Assembly (NCBI RefSeq): GCF_003112515.1
Contig: NZ_BEVZ01000002.1
Coordinates: 1,488,001 to 1,552,000 of the forward strand
Source of the DNA: Streptomyces fragilis
GTDB lineage: Bacteria; Actinomycetota; Actinomycetes; Streptomycetales; Streptomycetaceae
Direction: 5' to 3'
DNA: 64,000 bases
In this document: piece by piece, positions 27,167 to 37,255 of the stretch
How positions within the stretch are numbered: position 1 is the stretch's first letter
Layout: every line of letters starts with the position of its first letter
The notes under the pieces: generated by a model
Seen by the model: only the letters and a program-made list of their open reading frames with translations
Told to the model about the DNA's origin: nothing
Databases searched by the model: none
Made by a program: the position numbers and the translations under genes

Positions 27167-28330
27167 ATGAGACGCAACGCCCTCACCCGCGGCGCACTCG
27201 CCGCCCTGTTCGTCGTCGGAACGTGGGCCACCGCGGCCGCCCCCACCGCCTCGGCCGACGACGGCTCCGCCTCCGCCGCGTCGCAGGCGCCCGCCTCCGA
27301 CGGGCTGCTGCGGGCCATGCGGCAGGACCTCGGCCTCACCGCGGCCGAGGCCGAGGACCGCCTCGCCGACGAGAAGAGCGCGACCGCGCTCGAGCCCACG
27401 GCACGCCGCGCCGCGGGCGACTCCTACGGCGGTTCCTGGTTCGACGCCGAGACCGGCCGGCTCACCGTCGCCGTCACCGCGGACGCCCCCGACAGCACGC
27501 GCCGTGCCGTGAAGGCCACCGGTGCGCACATCCGCACGGTCCGGCACGACGCGCGGGAACTGGCCGCCGCCCAGCGGCGCATCGACCGGCTCGACGCCCC
27601 GGAGGGAGTGACCGGCTGGCACGTCGACCCCCGGGCCAACACCGTCGTCGTGAACGTCGCCGACGGCAGCCGCTCCGACGACGCCGTCGCGCGGTTCCTG
27701 GACCGGGCCCGCGCGGCCGGTCCGGTGACCGTCGAGAGCGTTCCGGGCGCGCCGCGCACCCTGGCGGCGGGCACGGTCGGCGGTGACCCCTTCTACACCG
27801 GCAACGTGCGCTGCTCCATAGGGTTCTCGGTGGTCGGAGGCTTCGTCACCGCCGGGCACTGCGGCGGCGTCGGCCAGTCGGTCAGCGGCTGGGACCGCAG
27901 CTACATCGGCAACATCCAGGGCTCGTCGTTCCCCGAGAACGACTACGCCTGGGTGAACGTCGGCAGCGGCTGGTGGACCGTGCCGGTGGTGCTCGGCTGG
28001 GGCACCGTCTCCGACCAGCTGGTGCGCGGCTCCAACGAGGCGCCGGTCGGCGCGTCGATCTGCCGCTCCGGCTCGACCACCCACTGGCACTGCGGCACCG
28101 TGCTGGCCAAGAACGAGACGGTCAACTACAGCCAGGGCGCGGTGCGTCAGATGACCAAGACCAGCGTGTGCGCCGAAGGCGGCGACTCCGGCGGCTCGTT
28201 CATCAGCGGTGACCAGGCGCAGGGCGTCACCTCCGGCGGCTGGGGCAACTGCTCGACCGGCGGCCAGACCTGGTTCCAGCCGGTGAACGAGATCCTCGGC
28301 CGGTACGGCCTCACCCTCGTGACGGCCTGA
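27167..28330 (+). CDS. Secreted S1 serine protease (alpha-lytic/streptogrisin type)
   Basis: A 387-residue pre-pro-protease. It has a signal peptide (about 1-36), an alpha-lytic-type prodomain with a KSATALE and VTGWHVDP segment, and a mature chymotrypsin-fold domain starting near residue 205. The catalytic triad is visible as His in VTAGHC, Asp in ENDYAW and Ser in EGGDSGGSF; SGGWGNCSTGG forms the specificity pocket. ATG at 27167 follows GAAAGG at a slightly long distance. The shared operator with the upstream glucanase suggests both are secreted together during attack on fungal walls, where glucan and protein are intertwined. Two terminator hairpins follow. Confidence 0.93.
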   Translation: MRRNALTRGALAALFVVGTWATAAAPTASADDGSASAASQAPASDGLLRAMRQDLGLTAAEAEDRLADEKSATALEPTARRAAGDSYGGSWFDAETGRLTVAVTADAPDSTRRAVKATGAHIRTVRHDARELAAAQRRIDRLDAPEGVTGWHVDPRANTVVVNVADGSRSDDAVARFLDRARAAGPVTVESVPGAPRTLAAGTVGGDPFYTGNVRCSIGFSVVGGFVTAGHCGGVGQSVSGWDRSYIGNIQGSSFPENDYAWVNVGSGWWTVPVVLGWGTVSDQLVRGSNEAPVGASICRSGSTTHWHCGTVLAKNETVNYSQGAVRQMTKTSVCAEGGDSGGSFISGDQAQGVTSGGWGNCSTGGQTWFQPVNEILGRYGLTLVTA

Positions 28331-28335
28331 GACAC

Positions 28336-28368
28336 CGGCGGGCCGGGGCGCGAGCACCCGGCCCGCCG
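28336..28368 (+). terminator. Protease terminator
   Basis: A perfect 12-bp stem (28336-28347 with 28357-28368) and 9-base loop begin five bases after the protease stop. Confidence 0.75.
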
Positions 28369-28379
28369 CCACCGCCCCA

Positions 28380-28415
28380 CGGGTGGCCCCGGGGACCGCT
28401 CCCCGGGGCCACCCG
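28380..28415. terminator. Bidirectional terminator between protease and LLM genes
   Basis: A perfect 16-bp stem (28380-28395 with 28400-28415) with a 4-base loop, immediately before the end of the convergent LLM gene. Confidence 0.88.
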
Positions 28416-28420
28416 CGCGG

Positions 28421-29266
28421 TCAGCGCAGCTCCAGCAGACCGGCCAGGCGGCGCCAGCCCTCCCGCGGGTGCCGGTCGGGGGCGCCGTCGAGGACCTGGA
28501 CCGCCACGTGGTCGGCGCCCGCGTCGTGGAACTCCGCCAGACGCGCGCGGATCGTGTCGTCGTCGCCCCAGACCACCACCGAGTCGATGAGCCGGTCGCT
28601 GCCGCCGTCCGCGAAGTCCTTCTCCTCGAAGCCCATGCGGAGCCAGTTGTCGGTGTAGTTGGGGAGCCGGGTGTACATGTCGACCGTCTCCCGCCCGATC
28701 CGGCGCGCCTCGGCCGGGTCGGCGCTCAGCACCACCTTGACCTCCGGCGCCAGCAGTGGACCCGCGCCCAGCGTCTCCCGGGCCCGCGCCACGAACTGCG
28801 CGTCGACCAGGTACGGGTGGGCGCCCGCGGTGCGCTCGGCGGCCAGCCGCAGCATCCGGGGACCCAGCGCCGCGAGAGCCCTGGACTCCTTCGGCAGCGG
28901 TGCGGACGCCGAGTCCAGCGCGTCGAGGTAGTCGACCATCGCCGAGTACGGCTTGCGGTAGTCCTTGGCCAGTGGCGCGTGGCTGACGCCGAGTCCCAGC
29001 AGGAGACGCCCCGGGTGCCGGTCCTCCACGGCCGCCGCCTGCTCGGCGACCATCGCCGCGTCGTACTGCCAGATGCTGAGGATGCCCGTGGCCACCGCGA
29101 TGCGCGAGGACGCCGCCAGCAGTTCGCCCGCCGCCGGCACCGAGGCCATGCCGAACCACACGGCCCCGAAACCCAGCCGGTCCAGCTCCTCGACGGCCTC
29201 CACCGCCTCGCCCCCGCCCTCCCGGAGCTTGCTGCTCCAGATGCCGAAGCGTCCGACGTCCACCAT
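28421..29266 (-). CDS. LLM-class F420-dependent oxidoreductase
   Basis: A 281-residue luciferase-like monooxygenase-fold protein of the F420-dependent type. It opens with DVGRFGIWSS, continues with LDRLGFGAVWFG, the IAVATGILSIWQYDA strand and RLLLGLGVSHAPL, all typical barrel strands and the cofactor site of this class. It probably transfers hydride to or from coenzyme F420 on an unknown substrate. The second in-frame ATG (29266) is chosen because AAGGA lies eight bases upstream; the ATG at 29275 is too close to it. It is a single-gene unit with a strong shared terminator downstream. Confidence 0.88.
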   Translation of the reverse strand: MVDVGRFGIWSSKLREGGGEAVEAVEELDRLGFGAVWFGMASVPAAGELLAASSRIAVATGILSIWQYDAAMVAEQAAAVEDRHPGRLLLGLGVSHAPLAKDYRKPYSAMVDYLDALDSASAPLPKESRALAALGPRMLRLAAERTAGAHPYLVDAQFVARARETLGAGPLLAPEVKVVLSADPAEARRIGRETVDMYTRLPNYTDNWLRMGFEEKDFADGGSDRLIDSVVVWGDDDTIRARLAEFHDAGADHVAVQVLDGAPDRHPREGWRRLAGLLELR

Positions 29267-29506
29267 GGGGTACATCCTTTCCGGTCAGCTGCATGACATG
29301 GTCCCCACGGTCCAGCGACCGGGGCACTGCATGCATTCCCCATTCACCCGTTCGGAGTCGGCGCGGGCGCGCCGGTGACCGAAAGTCGGTTGAACGCCGG
29401 GAGGCGACACCGACAGAGTCACCGTCACGACGGCGTGCAGCTCAGTCGGCCAGAGCGCCAGGCCTGAGACCTGGAGGGCGCGGGGGCGGAACCCGCCGCG
29501 TCGGCC

Positions 29507-29722
29507 GTGAACGAGAATGCTGGACAGCAGCGCACCACGACGATCCTCACCACCCACAACCTGGCGACCCTGGTCGCCAGGGCACGGGTCGCGCCCCGCG
29601 AGGGCTGGGCGGGCCCGGCGGCCGGGCGGGACGTGGAGGCCGACGGAGGACGCCGGTTCCTCGGCTGGACGGTGGGCCCCCACCGGCTGCTGGAGGGGAT
29701 GCCGCGGCCGGCACGGCGCTGA
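29507..29722 (+). CDS. Small hypothetical protein
   Basis: A possible 71-residue protein starting at GTG 29507, with a strong GC bias at third positions as in real genes here. It contains a TTILTTHNLATLVARA segment and a C-terminal RRFLGWTVGPHRLLEG. It matches no family I recognise, has no clear ribosome site and overlaps a long antisense frame. It is plausible but unproven, and might be a remnant. Confidence 0.4.
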   Translation: MNENAGQQRTTTILTTHNLATLVARARVAPREGWAGPAAGRDVEADGGRRFLGWTVGPHRLLEGMPRPARR

Positions 29723-29828
29723 CCCGGGGAGCCGGGCGTCCGCGGCGGGCGGCGGACGTGGGCCGTGCGGGGGAAGGAGGGACCGCCGGTAGGCGTGTTA
29801 CGGGCGGGTGGTCCCAGGTCGCCCGGTT

Positions 29829-29844
29829 TGAGTAGGTGTACTCA
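29829..29844. promoter_or_regulatory. TGAGTA-GGTG-TACTCA inverted repeat
   Basis: Perfect 6-bp arms with a 4-base spacer, 71 bases upstream of the 137-residue hypothetical gene. It is unusually AT-rich for this window and is a candidate operator or promoter element. Confidence 0.45.
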
Positions 29845-29915
29845 GGCAGCCGGGGCGTCGCGAGCCGAGCATGGTGGAGGGCCCCGGTGCGTGGGCCGCG
29901 ACGAAGGAGGTCACC

Positions 29916-30329
29916 ATGGACAGACCGGACGAGGCGCCCGGTCCCGCCGCCCCGGCGGGGGAGCAGGAGACCCGCGTCCACCGGCCCGCGGCCCTGCCGC
30001 TGCCCGAACCCGAACACGTGCCGTGGCGATGGGCGGAGGAGTTCCACGCCAACGCGTGCGCCGGACCGGGCGCCCGGCTGCGCCTGCGGGCCCGGCTAAC
30101 CGCCGCGTCCTGGTTCGGTGACGTGGAGACCGCGAGCCAGGCCCTGGACGCCCTCGTCCGCGGCACCATCCGCGAGGACCGGCTCGCCCGCGACGAGCGG
30201 CTCACCGTCCGGGCGTTCATCCTGCCCACCAACGAACTGGTCCTGGAGACCGAGTCCCGCGACCACGCCGCGGCCGACCCGGTCCGTCGGCAGCTGGTCC
30301 TGCCCCCGCTGCGCTCCGGACCTCTCTGA
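29916..30329 (+). CDS. Conserved hypothetical protein
   Basis: A 137-residue soluble protein of unknown function. The N-terminal 35 residues are Pro/Ala/Glu-rich; the remainder is probably alpha/beta with LRARLTAASWFGDVETASQALDA and VRAFILPTNELVLET. There are no membrane segments or cofactor motifs. The start is well supported: AAGGAGG lies five bases before ATG 29916. A TGAGTA inverted repeat is upstream. It converges with the phosphotransferase gene, leaving a 20-base gap. No function is proposed. Confidence 0.75.
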   Translation: MDRPDEAPGPAAPAGEQETRVHRPAALPLPEPEHVPWRWAEEFHANACAGPGARLRLRARLTAASWFGDVETASQALDALVRGTIREDRLARDERLTVRAFILPTNELVLETESRDHAAADPVRRQLVLPPLRSGPL

Positions 30330-30349
30330 CGCCCGCCAGTATCCGTGGC

Positions 30350-31135
30350 CTACCAGGGGTCCTGACGCCGGCGCAGCCACCGCAGCGCCGCCTCGCCCTG
30401 CGCCCGCTGGAAGGCCCGCAGGGTCGGCAGCCCGGGCGGCGGCGCCTGCAGGCCGGAGTGCAGGAAGTAGCCGGCGACCGCGACGAGCACGGTGGTGACG
30501 TCCCCGGGATCGGCGCCCCGGCCGACCAGGTGCCGGTCGAGGCGGGCCACCGCGTCCTCCGGGTCGTCCGACTGCATGACGACGCTCGGCCCCATGGCCA
30601 CCACGTCGAACCACGGGGCGCCGATCGCGGCCCACGGCCAGTCGACGAACACCACGCGGTCGGCGGTCAGCAGGATGTTGTCCGCCCGCAGGTCACCGTG
30701 GACCAGGGCGGTGCCGGCCGCGGCCGCCGCCCACCCGGCCTCACGCGCGGCGAGCTGCTCCAGGTGCCGGCGCGCCCACGGATCGAGCCGCGCCCCCGGG
30801 TCCGCGCCCGCGTGCCCGGCGGTCTCGGCGAGTGCGCGGAATCCCCCGGCCGGGAGGGCGGCCGTGACCCGGGCCTCGGCCCGGTGGAGGCCGGGGGTGT
30901 CGGGATTCGGGTCGGGGCCCACCGCCTTGACGAAGAACCGCCCGCCGTCCGCGAGGCGGACCCGGGCGGCCACGCAGGGGGAGAAGCCGCCCGGCTGGGT
31001 CACCGCGCCCTCCACCGGGGAGCCCAGAGCGGCCTCCACCCGGCCGCGCACACGGCGCGGAACGTCCCACCACGAGCACCGCACCCCCGCGGCGGGCGGG
31101 GGTGCGGTGGCGGTGCTGCTCGGTCGGCTCCCCAT
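30350..31135 (-). CDS. Aminoglycoside-phosphotransferase-family kinase, apparently shortened
   Basis: A 261-residue protein of the APH/choline-kinase fold. The catalytic loop VHGDLRADNILL and the metal-binding VFVDWPW are intact. After the N-lobe strands (RFFVKAVG) and helix (AEARVTAALPAG) it jumps straight to a FRALAETAGHAG segment, so the hinge and first C-lobe helices (some 40-50 residues in related proteins) seem to be missing in frame. It may be an internally deleted, perhaps inactive copy, or a compact variant. ATG at 31135 is the only start in frame with the N-lobe and lacks a clear ribosome site. Substrate unknown; no evidence that it confers resistance. Confidence 0.72.
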   Translation of the reverse strand: MGSRPSSTATAPPPAAGVRCSWWDVPRRVRGRVEAALGSPVEGAVTQPGGFSPCVAARVRLADGGRFFVKAVGPDPNPDTPGLHRAEARVTAALPAGGFRALAETAGHAGADPGARLDPWARRHLEQLAAREAGWAAAAAGTALVHGDLRADNILLTADRVVFVDWPWAAIGAPWFDVVAMGPSVVMQSDDPEDAVARLDRHLVGRGADPGDVTTVLVAVAGYFLHSGLQAPPPGLPTLRAFQRAQGEAALRWLRRRQDPW

Positions 31136-31179
31136 GGCGCCATGCTTCAGCGTGGGCCGCCCGGGGAGCAACCGGTTTC

Positions 31180-33531
<2,352 letters not shown>

Positions 33532-33555
33532 GTGTTCTCTCCTCAACTCGGTCGG

Positions 33556-34071
33556 TCAGCCGATCGGCCAGGTCGGTACCTGGGGCTTGTGGTGGTGGGT
33601 GCCCGGGCGCACGTGGCTCCCGCTGATCTCGCCGCGCCAGTGGCCGGTCTCGCGGCCCTGACCCTCGACGAACTCCTTGAAGCAGCGCAGCGAGCCGTCC
33701 GCCCAGCGGGTCACCAGGCCGAGTGCCGCGCCCACCCGCTCCCGCAGCCGGGGCGTGCCCTCGGCCTCGAGGCGCAGGGTCACCCGGCAGCGGTCGTCGC
33801 CCAGCGACTCGAAGGAGACGGTGCCGGTGTGCCGCGGCGGATCCAGGGCCTCCCAGCGCAGCAGCCGGTCGGGCACCTGCTCGACGATCTCCGCGTCGAA
33901 CTCCACGGTCCGCCCGCCGATGCGCGTCACCCAGTGCGTCAGCGCCGCCTGGGTCTGCTCGACGCGCTTCACCCCGTCCATGAAGCGGGGGAAGGTCTTG
34001 AACTGGGTCCACTGGTTGTACGCCACGTGGACCGGGACCTCGACATCGATCGACTGTTCGACAGTGTTCAT
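33556..34071 (-). CDS. SRPBCC (polyketide cyclase/START-like) protein
   Basis: A 171-residue hydrophobic-ligand-binding fold protein. The N-terminal SIDVEVPVHVAYNQWTQFKTFPRFM is the usual beta1-alpha1 start of the SRPBCC family, and TVSFESLGDDRCRVTLRLE is a later strand pair. The C-terminus is histidine-rich (GTHHHKPQ), which is unusual and might bind metal. It is first in an operon with the FdhF-like gene 24 bases downstream. The start at 34071 has GCGAGG nearby. Ligand and role are unknown; a stress-related function like that of its partner is conjecture. Confidence 0.85.
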   Translation of the reverse strand: MNTVEQSIDVEVPVHVAYNQWTQFKTFPRFMDGVKRVEQTQAALTHWVTRIGGRTVEFDAEIVEQVPDRLLRWEALDPPRHTGTVSFESLGDDRCRVTLRLEAEGTPRLRERVGAALGLVTRWADGSLRCFKEFVEGQGRETGHWRGEISGSHVRPGTHHHKPQVPTWPIG

Positions 34072-34192
34072 GGCCTCGCCGTCTTCTCCGCTGAGCCGGA
34101 GGGACCGGGTCCCCCGAGAACGCGGTCCCATGCCGAACCGTGTTTCGGGCCGCGCGCCCAGGGACACCCGCGCGCGAGGAGGAGGGAGATGA

Positions 34193-34708
34193 GTGATGAC
34201 CCCGGAGGACGGGGCCGGCGGCGGGGCCGGTCCCGACCTGGCCGTGCTGGTCGGGCTGCAGGCGTCCGGCAAGTCGACCTTCTGCCGGCGCCGCCTGGCC
34301 GGCCGCCACGTCCTGGTCGGCAAGGACCTCTTCCCGCGCCGGGCCCGCGGGAAGCAGCGGCGGCAGATGCGCCTGGTCGAGGAGGCGCTGGCGGCCGGGC
34401 TCCCGGTGGCCGTGGACAACACCAACCCCACGCCCGACGAGTAGGCCCCGCTGATCGAGGCGGGCCGGGCGCACGGGGCCACCGTGACCGCCTACTGGTT
34501 CCCGCCCGACCTGGACGGCTCGCTGCGGCGCAACGCCGGCCGCCCGGACGCCGAGCGGGTGCCGGAGGTCGGCGTCCGGGCCACCTTCCGCAAGCTCCGC
34601 CGTCCCACGACCGCGGACGGCTTCGACGCGGTGATCGAGGTCCGCCTCGACGGCCGGGGCGACTTCGAGACGCGGCCGGCGCGCCCCGCGGAAGGTGCTC
34701 GTCCCTGA
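34193..34708 (+). pseudogene. P-loop kinase gene interrupted by an in-frame TAG
   Basis: Coding sequence for an AAA/polynucleotide-kinase-like ATPase of about 170 residues, broken by one amber codon at 34442-34444. The first part has the Walker A motif GLQASGKST and ends VDNTNPTPDE; directly after the stop, in the same frame, it continues APLIEAGRAHGATVTAYWF to a normal end at 34708. In related kinases the NTNP motif runs straight on into this helix, so a single substitution is enough to explain the break. The start (GTG 34193 or ATG 34196) has GGAGGGAG upstream. Either a recent pseudogene, a readthrough case or a sequencing error. Confidence 0.85.
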
Positions 34709-34753
34709 ACGGGCAGCGGGCAGCGGGCACCGGTGCCCGCGCGGGCACGCGCC

Positions 34754-35962
34754 TCAGAGGAAGCGGCGGATGGGGGTGACCGAGGCCTCCTTCAGGCGCT
34801 GCACCGCCGCCCGGCGGCGCCACCGCTTGCGGTCGATGGCGACGCTGCGCTCCAGGTCGGCGTCGAAGTCCGCGTCGAGCGTGGCGGTGAAGTCCCGGTC
34901 CAGCACCGCGAGCATGACCTCCTCGTCGTGCTCCAGCGAACGGCGGTTGAAGTTGGTGGAGCCCACCAGGGACGCCACCCCGTCCACGGTCACGATCTTG
35001 GTGTGCAGCATGGTCGGCTGGTACTGGTGGACCGACACGCCGCAGTCCAGCAGCCGCGTGTAGTAGCCCTGGCCGGCGAGCTGGCAGGCCCGCTGGTCGG
35101 TGTACGGGCCGGGCAGCAGTATCTCCACCTGCACGCCGCGCCGGGCGGTCGCGCAGAGCAGCTCGACGAAGTACGAGTCGGGGGCGAAGTACGCGGTGGC
35201 CAGCCGGAAGCGGCGCTGGGCGGAGGTGAGCATCACCCGCAGCAGCGTCTGCATGTCCTGCCAGCCGATCGACGCCGACCCCCGGACCACCTGCACCACG
35301 GCGGTGCCGTGCTGGGCCTGGGCGGGGAAGCGGTCCCGGTCGTCGAACAGTTCGTCGTGCGCCTCGGCCCAGTTCTGCGCGAACGCCGCAGCCAGGCCGT
35401 CCACCGCGGGACCGCGGAGCCGGACGTGCGTGTCACGCCACTCCTCGGGTCCGCGCGCGTCGCCGGCCCACTCCTCGGCGATGCCGACGCCGCCGCTGTA
35501 CGCGACGGTCTCGTCGACCAGCAGCACCTTGCGGTGACAGCGGTGGTTCTGCTTGAACGGCGACAACCACAGCGGCTTGCGGAACCAGGCCACCTGGACG
35601 CCCGCGTCGTCCATGGTCTCCAGCAGGTCCTTCTCGATCCTGCTGGCACCGAAGCCGTCCAGGAGCAGCCGTACGCGCAGACCGGCCCGGGCCCGCTCGC
35701 TGAGCGCGGCCGCGAAGTCCCGGGCGATCTGCCCCCGCCAGTAGACGAAGGTCATCATGTCGATGGTGTGCTCGGCGGTGCGGATGGACTCGAGCATGGC
35801 GGGGAAGATCTCGTCGCCGTTGCGGAGGGCGACCAGTTCGTTCCCCTCCGTCGCCGCCACGCCGAGCAGCCGCTCCAGTCGTCGCCGCAGGCGCACGATC
35901 TCCGGGTCGTCGGCCGCGTCCGCGGCTCTGGCAGGGGGCTGGGGTATCGGGGCGGGGCTCAC
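34754..35962 (-). CDS. Phospholipase D-family cardiolipin-synthase-like protein
   Basis: A 402-residue enzyme with two HKD motifs: HRKVLLVDE (first half, about residue 165) and HTKIVTVDG followed by GSTNFNRRS (second half). This arrangement is that of ClsA/ClsB-type synthases, which make cardiolipin or transfer phosphatidyl groups. It lacks the N-terminal membrane helices of ClsA, so it would be peripheral like ClsB. The GTG start at 35962 has GGAGG seven bases upstream; a longer GTG-initiated frame to 36052 is low-complexity and less likely. It is a single-gene unit. Confidence 0.88.
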   Translation of the reverse strand: MSPAPIPQPPARAADAADDPEIVRLRRRLERLLGVAATEGNELVALRNGDEIFPAMLESIRTAEHTIDMMTFVYWRGQIARDFAAALSERARAGLRVRLLLDGFGASRIEKDLLETMDDAGVQVAWFRKPLWLSPFKQNHRCHRKVLLVDETVAYSGGVGIAEEWAGDARGPEEWRDTHVRLRGPAVDGLAAAFAQNWAEAHDELFDDRDRFPAQAQHGTAVVQVVRGSASIGWQDMQTLLRVMLTSAQRRFRLATAYFAPDSYFVELLCATARRGVQVEILLPGPYTDQRACQLAGQGYYTRLLDCGVSVHQYQPTMLHTKIVTVDGVASLVGSTNFNRRSLEHDEEVMLAVLDRDFTATLDADFDADLERSVAIDRKRWRRRAAVQRLKEASVTPIRRFL

Positions 35963-36282
35963 CGACGGACCTCCGTGATGCTGGGACGGCCGCACGGCGC
36001 TGGGCGTCGCGGGAGACCCGGGAGGACGGAAGGGCCCGGGTCCGGAAGCCACACTTGCCCCTGCGTCTCTTCACCAAACCTGACGCCTTCCGGCCACCGG
36101 GCCGCCGGCCGGCCCTGCCCGGCGCCGCCGTGACCCGGTGCCGTCGTGCCCCGGGTCCGCACGCACGCGGGCCGCCCCACGCGAGGCGGCGTGGGGCGGC
36201 CGTGGCCCGGCGGCGGACCGGAGGACGCGGAGGGCGGATGCGGTGCGGACGGCGGACGCGGAGTGAGGTGACGTGTGCCCGG
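35963..36282. other. Gene-free interval between the cardiolipin-synthase-like and DUF305 genes
   Basis: These 320 bases contain the DUF305 terminator (36170-36201) and must hold the promoter of the leftward cardiolipin-synthase-like gene. An AT-richer patch at 36060-36090 is the only part that stands out; no clear promoter hexamers and no gene are seen. Confidence 0.6.
36170..36201 (-). terminator. DUF305 gene terminator
   Basis: A perfect 13-bp stem (36170-36182 with 36189-36201) and 6-base loop, about 80 bases past the DUF305 stop. Confidence 0.75.
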
Positions 36283-37080
36283 TCAGTACTGGTTCTGGTT
36301 CTCGCTCTGGATGCGCTTCATCTCCTGGATCTGCTGGGACTGGGTGTCGACGATCGACTGGGCCGCGTCCTTGGCCGGCTGGTACTCGCCCTGCTCGGTC
36401 TCGGTGCGGGCGAGTTCGACGGAGCCCTCGTGGTGCTTGATCATCAGGGTGAGGAACTGCTGGTCGAAGTCGGCGCCGGTGGCGTCACGGAGGGAGTCCA
36501 GCTCCTCCTGGGTGGCCATGCCGGGCATGTTCCCGCCGCTGGAGCTGGGGCTGGGGCTGCCGGTCGGGCTCCCGGTACCGGTGGGACTTCCCGTGCCGGT
36601 GGGACTTCCGGTGCCGGTCGGGCTCTGCGTCCCGGTCGGGCTTCCGGTGCCCGTCGGGCTCCCGGTCCCGGTCGGGCTCTGCGTGCCGGTGGGGCTCGCG
36701 GTGCCCGTCGGGCTGGCCTCGGGCACCGGCTCCCCCCAGGAGGTGAGCCACTGGGTCATCTGGTCGACCTGGGTCTGGTCCTCCTGCTTGATGTCCTGCG
36801 CCAGGGACTTGACGTCCTGGGACTCCGCCCGCGTCTCGGCGAGGTCCGCCATCTCGATCGCCTGGCGGTGGTACTGGATCATGCCCTGCGCGAACGACAC
36901 GTCCTGGGCGTCGTGCGCCTGGCCGGTGCCGGTGGGCGAGGCGGAGGCGGTCGGACTGCCGGTCGGGGTGGTACCCGAGGACGAGGCGGTGTCGGTGCCG
37001 CAGGACGCCAGCGACAGGGCGGCGACGACGGCGACGGCCACGGCGCCGGACGCGCGGGCCGGAGAACGGTACGTGCTCAT
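36283..37080 (-). CDS. DUF305 lipoprotein with SPTGTG repeats
   Basis: A 265-residue predicted lipoprotein: signal peptide ending L-A-S-C (cysteine near residue 28), then two DUF305 halves. Each half has the family's ligand-like motif: FAQGMIQYHRQAIEMA in the first and LMIKHHEGSVELA in the second. Between them lies a spacer of about 50 residues made of nine SPTGT[A/Q/G] repeats, replacing a short linker in ordinary members. DUF305 proteins are often linked to copper handling because of the His/Met pairs; that role is inferred. ATG at 37080 has AGGAG ten bases upstream. It has its own terminator. Confidence 0.88.
   Translation of the reverse strand: MSTYRSPARASGAVAVAVVAALSLASCGTDTASSSGTTPTGSPTASASPTGTGQAHDAQDVSFAQGMIQYHRQAIEMADLAETRAESQDVKSLAQDIKQEDQTQVDQMTQWLTSWGEPVPEASPTGTASPTGTQSPTGTGSPTGTGSPTGTQSPTGTGSPTGTGSPTGTGSPTGSPSPSSSGGNMPGMATQEELDSLRDATGADFDQQFLTLMIKHHEGSVELARTETEQGEYQPAKDAAQSIVDTQSQQIQEMKRIQSENQNQY
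36560..36714 (-). repeat. 18-bp tandem repeat array encoding SPTGTG
   Basis: About nine imperfect 18-base units in the middle of the DUF305 gene. Neighbouring units are near-identical at the DNA level, so copy number probably changes by slippage. Confidence 0.85.
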
Positions 37081-37255
37081 GGTGGTGCGGCTCCTTGGAC
37101 GGCCCCGGTTCGGGGCGCGGGGACGGGGCGGCCGGCCGGGCGGCATCAGCGTAAGCAGCGGCCCTCCGCCCCGGCCCGTCCTGGTACGCCACCCGTGTCG
37201 CCCCCGCCCGGCCCCGCACCACCGCGCTCCCGCCGGGCCTGCGCCCCCGGGTGGG

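Noticed and set aside
29285..29683. A 132-residue leftward ORF opposite the small hypothetical gene
   Set aside because: It has no ribosome site or family motif and a less gene-like codon pattern than the plus-strand frame.
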